From an uncultured Gammaproteobacteria bacterium (GTDB lineage: Bacteria > Pseudomonadota > Gammaproteobacteria > SZUA-140), in the NCBI GenBank assembly GCA_945788675.1, contig CALZMY010000285.1, positions 1 to 5,369 on the forward strand: 5,369 nt of DNA, in the 5' to 3' direction. Numbering within the stretch: position 1 is the first letter of the stretch; every line of letters begins with the position of its first letter. Position numbers and translations under genes: made by a program. The notes beneath the pieces were generated by a model. That model had not been told where the DNA came from. It did no database searches and saw only the letters and a program-made list of their open reading frames with translations. Below, one piece after another: positions 1 through 5,344 of this stretch.

Positions 1-48
1 CCACTTCAGATCTTCATTAATATCTTTGTAAATTTCATTATTTTGCAT
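1..48 (-). CDS. Start of a probable NrfD/ActC-type quinol-binding membrane subunit (partial)
   Basis: An ATG at 48-46 opens a frame that stays open to the window edge and reads MQNNEIYKDINEDLKW. It begins 43 nt after the stop of the iron-sulfur subunit on the same strand. Only a weak GGTG-like Shine-Dalgarno sequence lies upstream. The 16 visible residues are hydrophilic and carry no diagnostic motif. The identification rests on gene order: in ACIII, Qrc and related CISM operons the four-cluster iron-sulfur subunit is usually followed by the polytopic NrfD/PsrC-family protein, whose short cytoplasmic N-terminus precedes the first helix. In that role it would bind quinol in the membrane and pass electrons to the iron-sulfur subunit. 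That an ORF starts here is likely; the product name is inferred from context only. Confidence 0.55.
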   Translation of the reverse strand, partial: MQNNEIYKDINEDLKW

Positions 49-91
49 GTTTTACACCGATTTCGTTATTAGTCTCAAAGATGTCGACATA

Positions 92-964
92 CTAAACTTC
101 ACGAACACGATCCAGATACATCACACAGGGATCTGTATTCAGGAATTCAAAGACCCGATAACCACGCATATCAGGGGTCTGCTTGTTCTGTTTAGTTTTA
201 CCAAGCTCAACTTGATGTTTACGCCACATCTTGGTCACTTTGGTTTCACCAACACCAGACTCGGGGTTGAACATGCCGAGCATGTCGCCAAAGGTGATCG
301 CACCTGTTGGACAGGTCTGTGCACAGGCTGTCTGAACTTCGCCATCTCTAACACTGCGGTCTTCCATTCTGGCCTTATCTTTTACTGTACGGATACGTTG
401 TACGCAGAAGGTACACTTCTCCATAACACCTTTATCACGCACACTCAGGTCTGGATTCAGCTGCATGTGAAGCGGTGCGGGCCATGAATCTTCATAATAA
501 GACCAGAAGTTGAAGTAACGCAGGCGGAATGGGCAGTTGTTAGAACAGTAACGAGACCCAATACAGCGGTTATAGACCTGAGCATTCAAACCATCCGGCG
601 TGTGGTATGTCGCAGCCACCGGGCAAACCGGCTCACATGTTGCGGCATTACACTGCTGACACATCATCGGTAAGAAACTGGCGCCATGCTGCTGGAACTC
701 ACTAACACGCCCTTCGCCAAGATCAGGTTCATCCCAGTAACGCTCGACTCGCAGCCAGTGCATTCCCTGACCCTTTTCGAATTTGTCTTTACCCACAACT
801 GCAAGATTGTTTTCTGCGTAACAGGCCACTGAACATGCATTACAACCAATGCATTTATTCAGATCAACGGACATGCCCCACATGTGTTCGTAGTCATGAT
901 AACCACCTTCTTCATGGCCTTTACGATACTTAGACCAATCATCGACTAGATTACTAAGCGACAT
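92..964 (-). CDS. Four-cluster ferredoxin-type iron-sulfur subunit of an ACIII/Qrc-like complex
   Basis: This 290-residue protein is an electron-wire subunit of the NrfC/PsrB/DmsB type, equivalent to the second half of ActB or to QrcC. Cysteine motifs in order are C38-x2-C41-x2-C44-x3-C48, C102-x2-C105-x4-C110-x3-C114, C134-x5-C140-x3-C144, and C184-x2-C187 with C214-x3-C218. In the third motif the usual second cysteine is Ser137 (CIGSRYCSNNCP), which predicts a [3Fe-4S] cluster beside three [4Fe-4S] clusters, the complement described for ACIII. No signal peptide is visible, so export would be as a partner of the Tat-targeted subunit (inference). The ATG at 964 is chosen because a perfect AAGGAGG lies 5 nt upstream; an in-frame ATG at 994 lacks this. 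The start overlaps the upstream gene's end by 11 nt, suggesting translational coupling. In R. marinus-type ACIII this module is fused to the Mo-like domain; here it is a separate gene. Confidence 0.92.
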   Translation of the reverse strand: MSLSNLVDDWSKYRKGHEEGGYHDYEHMWGMSVDLNKCIGCNACSVACYAENNLAVVGKDKFEKGQGMHWLRVERYWDEPDLGEGRVSEFQQHGASFLPMMCQQCNAATCEPVCPVAATYHTPDGLNAQVYNRCIGSRYCSNNCPFRLRYFNFWSYYEDSWPAPLHMQLNPDLSVRDKGVMEKCTFCVQRIRTVKDKARMEDRSVRDGEVQTACAQTCPTGAITFGDMLGMFNPESGVGETKVTKMWRKHQVELGKTKQNKQTPDMRGYRVFEFLNTDPCVMYLDRVREV

Positions 965-3173
965 GATCGCCTCCTTCAGTGCGCTCGTAGACATCAGCCG
1001 GAACTGTTGAAACCAGCTTACGGCCTACCTGTGTTTCACTACCACCAAAACGAACTAGAACGTCATCGCTCTTCGCCGCTTTGGACACTTTAACGTTGGT
1101 TGAGTAGAGCGCCAGCTCACCGGTCATCTTGTCTACCTTCGGATCAAGAATGCTCAATGAGTTAACACCACGATCTTTTGCATAACGGCTGAAGCCTGCA
1201 TCATGCCCCTGACCTAGCGGTACGGCGATTACATCTGGATGTACGCCCTTATAGACATACACCTTCACATTAATGTCGCCCTGTGCGGATGCAATTTTCA
1301 CCGTATCACCCTCTTTGACACCTAGTTTATTAGCCGTCGATGGGTGAACCTCGGCCCAGGAGTCCCACACCACTTTACTGATCTGATCAGGTGCTTCCTG
1401 TAACCACGGTAAATTGGCGTGACGCCCATCCCAGAAACTAAGTCTGGCAGCAGGTGCAAGTACCATCTCAGATGAATTACCCAATTGCTTCGGCAAATCA
1501 AATGCGACGCCCTTAACCTTTAGTGAAGTCGCATTAACGCCAACATCGACAAGCCCTTTAGACAATACATTTGCCCAGAACTCCTCGTCACTAGCACCAT
1601 TTTTATGCTCATCAGGGATAGTAGAAAATGCATTGCGAAGATACGCATAGTAATCAGCAAAACCTTCGTAGGCAGACTCTTTACGCTTCTTCAACAGTGT
1701 CAGGATGATATCGCCAAAACCCTGTGTCTCTTTCGATAAAGGTTCCATCAACGGCTGCTGAATACTAATTTCACCACGGCCCGCTTGATAAGGTGCGACA
1801 TGCGTCCCCCAATCTTCTGGTCCAGAGGCCAGCGGCAGCACAACATCAGCCATTGCAGTGGTCTCATCATTAAAATGAGAAAGGACAACCTTAAATGGGA
1901 TGTTAGCCAGGCTCTCTTTCAACCCTAATGCTTTAGGTGCTGTGTAGACAGGATTGGTACCAGAGAAGAAGACCACATCAAAACGCTTGTCTGCTGCGGC
2001 CTGCGAAAATGCTACCAGCGACTGGTTGTTACCCTTAACTGGCGCCATGCTGGCGTAAGCAAATTCACCATTAGACTCGATCGTCTTACCCACATTACCC
2101 AGGATAATATTCAACACCATCGCTGCGGCTACATTTTGATAACCATGCTCGTGACCTTCGGCAGACGCTCCAGCAAGTACCAGACTCGGTGCGCGCTGTT
2201 TCAACGTCGCGGCAATCTTCGCAACCTGCTCCGGGTCAATCCCCGTGGCAGTTTCAGTTTCGCCGAGGGTGTAACCACGAATCATTGACTGAACGCTACC
2301 TGGTAGCTCGGCCATGCTCAGGCCATGCTTGGTAACCAGTTGGTTGGCAATGCCTAGCGCCAGCGCACCTTCAGTACCCGGCTTGCTTGCAACCCACAGA
2401 TCCGCATTCGCGCCTGTAAGCGACATGTTTGGCTCAACCTGAATCAAGGTACCTCGTGGTGAGGTGCGGAACTTGGCATATTCAGTCGAAAAGTGCAGCG
2501 GAGAACTCCAGGTACCCAGGAAATCAGCACCAAATGAAAGGACTGACTGTGCCTTATCGAGACGCAGACGAGGATTGCTGTCACCCAGCATATCCTTGCT
2601 TACTTTCGACCAGATGGCGTTATTGATGGACTCATGTACAAAGTGGTTACCCGAGCCAATCGACTCAAGGTGTGCCTGTAGCAGCACCGATTGATGACCA
2701 CTGACTGAACCCGTCATCCAGGCAAACTTACTACCACTGATGTTTGCTGTCTTCTCTGCAATCAGCCCGTAAGCCTCTTCCCAGGTTGCATCTACCAGCG
2801 ATGAGCCTCTGCGAATCTTTGGTTTGGTAAGACGGTCAGGATTGTAATGTGCCTGTAGACCCGCCTGGCCCATCTGACACAGACGCCCCTTATTAATAGA
2901 AGACTCAGGGTTACCTTCCAGCTTTAGAACACGTCCTTCACGTACGCGGCCATGAATACCACAGCCTGATGGACATTGCTGACAGGTCGATGCATACCAG
3001 ACACCAACACCAGGAATCACATACTCTTCCGGCATCAGGTAGGAGACAACTTTTTCCTTCCCCTCTTCAAGTGTCACTGTCGTTGGCATATCACAACCGG
3101 CCAACGTGGCACCGACACCACTCCATCCCATTATTTTGAGAAAATCTCTACGTTTTATCTTGCTAAAACTCAT
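954..3173 (-). CDS. Tat-exported, lipidated molybdopterin-oxidoreductase-like subunit (ActB N-half / QrcB-like)
   Basis: This 739-residue protein belongs to the molybdopterin oxidoreductase (CISM catalytic subunit) family. Residues 7-13 (KRRDFLK) are a twin-arginine motif. A hydrophobic stretch then ends in the lipobox LAGC at 24-27, so it should be a periplasm-facing lipoprotein; Asp at +2 suggests retention in the inner membrane. Residues 64-99 carry the quartet C64-x2-C67-x3-C71-x27-C99, followed by GQAGLQAHYNPDRL, typical of the family's [4Fe-4S] domain. The FGADFL and FFSGTNPVYTAPKAL stretches and the C-terminal domain (EVHPSTANKLGVKEGDTVKI) are also family features. No cysteine follows residue 99, so no cysteine Mo ligand exists. 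In ACIII and Qrc the equivalent subunit holds no Mo, so a structural role is likely; catalysis with another ligand is not excluded. An ATG start at 3173 is preferred over an in-frame GTG at 3185 because GGGGTGG lies 8 nt upstream. It sits between the pentaheme cytochrome (58-nt gap) and the iron-sulfur subunit (11-nt overlap). Confidence 0.9.
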   Translation of the reverse strand: MSFSKIKRRDFLKIMGWSGVGATLAGCDMPTTVTLEEGKEKVVSYLMPEEYVIPGVGVWYASTCQQCPSGCGIHGRVREGRVLKLEGNPESSINKGRLCQMGQAGLQAHYNPDRLTKPKIRRGSSLVDATWEEAYGLIAEKTANISGSKFAWMTGSVSGHQSVLLQAHLESIGSGNHFVHESINNAIWSKVSKDMLGDSNPRLRLDKAQSVLSFGADFLGTWSSPLHFSTEYAKFRTSPRGTLIQVEPNMSLTGANADLWVASKPGTEGALALGIANQLVTKHGLSMAELPGSVQSMIRGYTLGETETATGIDPEQVAKIAATLKQRAPSLVLAGASAEGHEHGYQNVAAAMVLNIILGNVGKTIESNGEFAYASMAPVKGNNQSLVAFSQAAADKRFDVVFFSGTNPVYTAPKALGLKESLANIPFKVVLSHFNDETTAMADVVLPLASGPEDWGTHVAPYQAGRGEISIQQPLMEPLSKETQGFGDIILTLLKKRKESAYEGFADYYAYLRNAFSTIPDEHKNGASDEEFWANVLSKGLVDVGVNATSLKVKGVAFDLPKQLGNSSEMVLAPAARLSFWDGRHANLPWLQEAPDQISKVVWDSWAEVHPSTANKLGVKEGDTVKIASAQGDINVKVYVYKGVHPDVIAVPLGQGHDAGFSRYAKDRGVNSLSILDPKVDKMTGELALYSTNVKVSKAAKSDDVLVRFGGSETQVGRKLVSTVPADVYERTEGGDHVA
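970..976 (-). promoter_or_regulatory. Shine-Dalgarno site of the iron-sulfur subunit gene
   Basis: The minus strand reads AAGGAGG, 5 nt before the ATG at 964. The match to the anti-Shine-Dalgarno sequence is perfect and decides the start against the in-frame ATG at 994. It lies inside the end of the preceding coding region, as expected for coupled translation. Confidence 0.85.
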
Positions 3174-3181
3174 ATTAAGAA

Positions 3182-3188
3182 CCACCCC
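3182..3188 (-). promoter_or_regulatory. Probable ribosome binding site of the Mo-like subunit gene
   Basis: GGGGTGG on the minus strand lies 8 nt before the ATG at 3173. It overlaps the alternative in-frame GTG codon at 3185, which makes that upstream start unlikely and puts the Tat motif at residues 7-13, close to the N-terminus as usual. Confidence 0.6.
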
Positions 3189-3231
3189 GTTTTCGTCACG
3201 AATCTCGTGCGCTCAACGATCATAAAAATGT

Positions 3232-3876
3232 TTATTTATGACACTTCCAACAATCAGAAGGACCGTCGTTTGCCTGATGACAGCGCTGACAAAAACCCAT
3301 CGTCAGTGGCTTCACCTTATTAGCAACGGTCATTTTCTTGATCTCCCCGTGACAAAAAGCACAGACCTCAGAAACATTTTCAACCTGAAGGTCTTCGTTA
3401 TCTATAACGAATCGCTTAATGTGTTTTTCATGTGTGAAATGCACGTAGTCTGGAACGTCATGTACTTTGTTCCATGGTGGGGGCTGCTTATTCTCCCAGT
3501 ACTCCGTCAGCTTCTGAATGCGTGGCTTATCAGTCGCGATAACGCTATGACAACCCATGCACTTACTGGTTGGAGGAATTCCCGCTACCTTGCTACGACG
3601 CGCATAGGTATGACAGTACATGCAGTTGATCTCGTTCACATCAGCATGAATATCGTGCGGAAACTCGATAGGTTGCTCAACATGGATGCCTGAATAGCTA
3701 CCCTCAGGAGGGACGGCATTCGGTACCTCAGCATTCACATTGGCAGAAAATATCGCCATTGCAGCCATCAGCAGCATAACAATAAAAGACATCTGCACGG
3801 TGTTTCTAGTCTTACGACTTCCACGACCTGCAGCCTCAATAAAACGCCCTAGTGGCAAATGTTGTAAAACCGACAT
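3232..3876 (-). CDS. actA: Pentaheme membrane-anchored cytochrome c, ActA-like
   Basis: This 214-residue protein has five CxxCH heme c sites at residues 85-89, 106-110, 172-176, 196-200 and 209-213, the last one residue before the C-terminus. Candidate distal ligands include H74, H77, H139, H146, H149 and H152. The stretches CMYCHTYARRSKVAGIPPT, WNKVHDVPDYVHFTHEKH and LTMGFCQRCH strongly resemble the ActA cytochrome of alternative complex III; QrcA is reported to carry six hemes. A hydrophobic segment at about 29-47 should be a membrane anchor or uncleaved signal; cleavage after VNA at 49 is possible. It is preceded by an unusually long, basic, cytoplasmic segment of 28 residues. The heme domain would lie in the periplasm and pass electrons to a soluble cytochrome or an oxidase. 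ATG at 3876 is preferred over an in-frame TTG at 3894 because GAGAGGGG lies just before it. This is the promoter-proximal gene of the operon. Confidence 0.9.
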   Translation of the reverse strand: MSVLQHLPLGRFIEAAGRGSRKTRNTVQMSFIVMLLMAAMAIFSANVNAEVPNAVPPEGSYSGIHVEQPIEFPHDIHADVNEINCMYCHTYARRSKVAGIPPTSKCMGCHSVIATDKPRIQKLTEYWENKQPPPWNKVHDVPDYVHFTHEKHIKRFVIDNEDLQVENVSEVCAFCHGEIKKMTVANKVKPLTMGFCQRCHQANDGPSDCWKCHK

Positions 3877-3878
3877 TA

Positions 3879-3886
3879 CCCCTCTC
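3879..3886 (-). promoter_or_regulatory. Ribosome binding site of the pentaheme cytochrome gene
   Basis: The minus strand reads GAGAGGGG, with its GAGAGG core 4 nt before the ATG at 3876. The spacing is slightly short but the purine run is strong. Nothing comparable precedes the in-frame TTG at 3894. Confidence 0.6.
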
Positions 3887-3902
3887 GACAACAAAGTTGT
3901 TC

Positions 3903-3930
3903 ATTTTAATATTAAGAGCCGGGGGATCAA
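3903..3930 (-). promoter_or_regulatory. Candidate sigma70 promoter proximal to the cytochrome gene
   Basis: On the minus strand TTGATC (3930-3925) is followed after 16 bp by TAAAAT (3908-3903). Transcription would start near 3896, giving a leader of about 20 nt. A small dyad, ACAAC-TTT-GTTGT (3888-3900), would overlap the start point. Hexamer matches of this quality can occur by chance in AT-rich DNA. Confidence 0.35.
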
Positions 3931-3961
3931 ACTACGTAACTTGCTCGCGTGGGTTCAGAGC

Positions 3962-3978
3962 TGGAATCAATGATTCCA
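3962..3978. promoter_or_regulatory. Perfect 17-bp palindrome, candidate operator
   Basis: TGGAATCAATGATTCCA has 8-bp arms that are exactly complementary around a central A. It lies 86-102 nt upstream of the cytochrome start codon and about 30 bp upstream of the proximal -35 candidate, a location typical of an activator site. No U-rich tract follows it on either strand, so it is not an intrinsic terminator. The symmetry is seen directly; the protein that would bind it is unknown. Confidence 0.45.
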
Positions 3979-4071
3979 CTCATAAACACCGCAAACAGTT
4001 TAGACCCCCAATTGGCCCACGCCAAAACTTCCAGTACTTTTGCAACCAAAATACATCTGGTTCGCGAAGTG

Positions 4072-4094
4072 TGGTTTGTGTGGTACACAAATCA
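4072..4094. promoter_or_regulatory. Interrupted dyad TTTGTGT-GGT-ACACAAA, candidate operator or leader hairpin
   Basis: The core TTTGTGT (4075-4081) and ACACAAA (4085-4091) are exact inverted repeats around GGT. The arms extend to 10 bp (4072-4081 with 4085-4094) if one G-T pair is allowed. The left arm also overlaps TGTGGTTT (4070-4077), which can pair instead with AAACCACA (4095-4102), so two exclusive structures are possible. Nearby are AACCA (4044-4048), TGGTT (4058-4062) and the palindrome TTCGCGAA (4061-4068). No T tract follows, so it is not an intrinsic terminator. It could be a regulator site or, if transcription starts at the distal promoter, an RNA structure. Confidence 0.4.
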
Positions 4095-4180
4095 AAACCA
4101 CAGTATTTCAAATATTTTTATTATTAGTTTTTATTTTTATTAAATCGCATTGCATAGCCAACAGCAGCGCGAAGTTACGA

Positions 4181-4210
4181 ATCCTAGAACAACTCTAACG
4201 ACACTGTCAA
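4181..4210 (-). promoter_or_regulatory. Candidate distal sigma70 promoter with upstream AT element
   Basis: On the minus strand a perfect -35 box TTGACA (4210-4205) is followed after 18 bp by TAGGAT (4186-4181, four of six matches to the consensus). The -35 is preceded by AAGAAAATTTTCG (4223-4211), which resembles an UP element. Transcription would start near 4174 and, with no terminator seen before the cytochrome gene, would give a leader of about 300 nt. It could instead drive an unrecognised small RNA. The -35 is strong; overall use is unproven. Confidence 0.4.
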
Positions 4211-4309
4211 CGAAAATTTTCTTACCGATTTAGTCGGGATATTCTTCTTTCAACTAGAAAAGCTTTACTTAATTCAATCAATACAAGCACTACAAAGATC
4301 CATTAATCA

Positions 4310-5065
4310 TCATACTGGATTGTTGATGTCAATAAATTGGTGCTTTAAATCAAATCGATCGGAAAGATGTATTGCAAGCACCTCTACCCCGTAGCGTTCT
4401 GTCGCGTGATGGCCTGCTGCAAAATAATGCATGCCCATTTCACGCGCAATATGGGTTGTCTGCTCAGATATTTCGCCACTGATATATGCATCAACCCCCT
4501 GCAGCGCAGCTTCTTCAATATAGCCCTGAGCACCGCCACTACACCACGCTACCGTGCGGATCTCCTTATCGCTACCCGCAATATGCAGGGGTGCCCGGCC
4601 GAGTTTTTCATTCAACAGCGCCGATAACTCCGCTGCCGTCATCGCTTTTGCAAATTCGCCGTGCATCACAAGCGGTGGTGACGATGGACCAAAGCTGCCC
4701 TTATACTCGATGCCCAATAATCGCCCAAGAGAGGCGTTGTTTCCATAGAGCGCATGCCCATCCAGCGGCAGATGATATGCCAACAAGCTAATTTCATGTG
4801 CCAGCAGAGATTGCAGGCGACGCCTTTTCATTCCAGTGATACAGGAATTTTCCCCTTTCCAGAAATAACCATGATGAACTAGCAACGCATCTGCACCCGC
4901 ATCAACGGCTGCTGTCACCAACTCAAGACTCGCGGTCACACCGCTCACTATGGTTGCCACCTCTGATCGCCCCTCAACTTGCAGACCATTCGGCGCATAA
5001 TCGGTAAACCGATCAATCTCCAGTAAGTTGTTTGTGTATTGCACTAACTCACGCAACTCTACCAT
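4310..5065 (-). CDS. ybgI: Nif3/YbgI-family dinuclear metal-binding protein
   Basis: This complete 251-residue protein matches the usual bacterial length of the family (E. coli YbgI is about 247). Family hallmarks are DYAPNGLQVEG at 22-32, LLVHHGYFW at 61-69 with metal ligands H64 and H65, AYHLPLDGH at 96-104 with ligand D102, YISGEIS at 194-200, and AGHHATERYGV at 217-227 supplying H219 or H220 and E223. Members form toroidal hexamers with a dinuclear metal site in each subunit. The in vivo substrate is unsettled, and the database label GTP cyclohydrolase I type 2 is weakly supported. It is cytoplasmic, with no signal peptide. ATG at 5065 is the natural start, with AGGAG 12 nt upstream, a rather long spacing. 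It is probably transcribed separately from the cytochrome operon, 433 nt downstream, and is divergent from the gene beginning at 5345. Confidence 0.93.
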   Translation of the reverse strand: MVELRELVQYTNNLLEIDRFTDYAPNGLQVEGRSEVATIVSGVTASLELVTAAVDAGADALLVHHGYFWKGENSCITGMKRRRLQSLLAHEISLLAYHLPLDGHALYGNNASLGRLLGIEYKGSFGPSSPPLVMHGEFAKAMTAAELSALLNEKLGRAPLHIAGSDKEIRTVAWCSGGAQGYIEEAALQGVDAYISGEISEQTTHIAREMGMHYFAAGHHATERYGVEVLAIHLSDRFDLKHQFIDINNPV

Positions 5066-5099
5066 CGTCTTCCATCGCTCCTGTTTTTCGCATCACTAA

Positions 5100-5125
5100 T
5101 AATTAAGGAACCTCTGATTAATTCA
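5100..5125 (+). repeat. Left terminal inverted repeat
   Basis: This 26-bp arm pairs with 5269-5294 at 25 of 26 positions. Its inner end is ATTAATTCA and its outer end is TAATTAAGG. Confidence 0.85.
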
Positions 5126-5268
5126 TGAACTACTTGCGAACGGCTAAAATCAACCAGCTCTTTGTTCCAAATCTTGGCAATAGTCCCGCTACATGTGCCC
5201 GCTCTTTGGGTACTACCTGCGATTTGCGCCGCGATCTGGCAGATTTTATCTCGTTATCAACCAAGCCC

Positions 5269-5294
5269 TGAATTAATCAGAGATTCCTTAATTA
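5269..5294 (-). repeat. Right terminal inverted repeat
   Basis: This 26-bp arm is the reverse complement of 5100-5125 apart from one transition. Further outward it runs into an AATTAATTAAAA tract that does not match the left flank in register. Confidence 0.85.
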
Positions 5295-5330
5295 ATTAAA
5301 ACCCCCTGTCGTTTATCAGCGGCATGCACC

Positions 5331-5335
5331 AAGGA
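5331..5335 (+). promoter_or_regulatory. Ribosome binding site of the gene at the right edge
   Basis: AAGGA lies 9 nt before the ATG at 5345. It is the main evidence that a real gene begins at the window edge. Confidence 0.55.
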
Positions 5336-5344
5336 AAAATATTC

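Larger units (their letters stand above)
3877..4309. other. 433-nt intergenic region upstream of the cytochrome operon; no convincing gene
   Basis: The region separates two same-strand genes. Open frames in it are short, lack ribosome binding sites and have AT-driven composition, so I call no coding sequence. It holds the two promoter candidates and two dyads listed separately, and a tract at about 4105-4142 that is almost pure A and T. After the stop of the Nif3-family gene I find only a 4-bp stem (CCGA/TCGG, 4225-4237), too weak to call a terminator. The length and content suggest regulated, independent transcription of the cytochrome operon. Confidence 0.6.
5100..5294. mobile_element. MITE-like element, 195 bp, no transposase
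   Basis: The outer 26 bp at each end are inverted repeats differing at one position (C at 5111 against T in the matching strand of the right end). The interior of about 143 bp has no recognisable transposase. The ends read GGAACCTCTGATTAATTCA inward from 5107. A TTAA adjoins the conserved GG on both sides (5103-5106 and 5288-5291) and could be a 4-bp target duplication, though TTAA is self-complementary and could equally belong to the repeat. A GGAA start with a YTAR-type target recalls the IS5 family, so a parent of that kind is a guess. It sits between the divergent starts at 5065 and 5345 and may have displaced or supplied promoter sequence. Confidence 0.7.

Noticed and set aside
47..487. 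146-codon plus-strand ORF opposite the iron-sulfur gene
   Set aside because: It is the antisense shadow of a gene with clear cluster motifs; its cysteines and composition merely mirror that gene.
962..994. ATG start at 994 for the iron-sulfur subunit
   Set aside because: AAGGAGG lies 5 nt before the ATG at 964; the longer start would embed it in coding sequence and lengthen the overlap to 41 nt.
3171..3185. GTG start at 3185 for the Mo-like subunit
   Set aside because: The GGGGTGG binding site overlaps it and is spaced correctly for the ATG at 3173.
3238..3693. 151-codon plus-strand ORF opposite the cytochrome gene
   Set aside because: It is antisense to five CxxCH motifs and has no ribosome binding site or recognisable domain.
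3949..4143. Short plus-strand ORFs in the intergenic region
   Set aside because: They have no Shine-Dalgarno sequence, AT-driven composition at the end and no family features. They overlap promoter-like sequence on the other strand.
4215..4237. Possible intrinsic terminator after the Nif3-family gene
   Set aside because: The stem is only CCGA/TCGG with a 5-nt loop, and the following sequence is not a clean U tract.
5125..5270. 48-codon plus-strand ORF inside the MITE-like element
   Set aside because: It has no ribosome binding site and no recognisable motif. Its ATG and stop lie at the junctions with the terminal repeats, so it is probably a chance frame.
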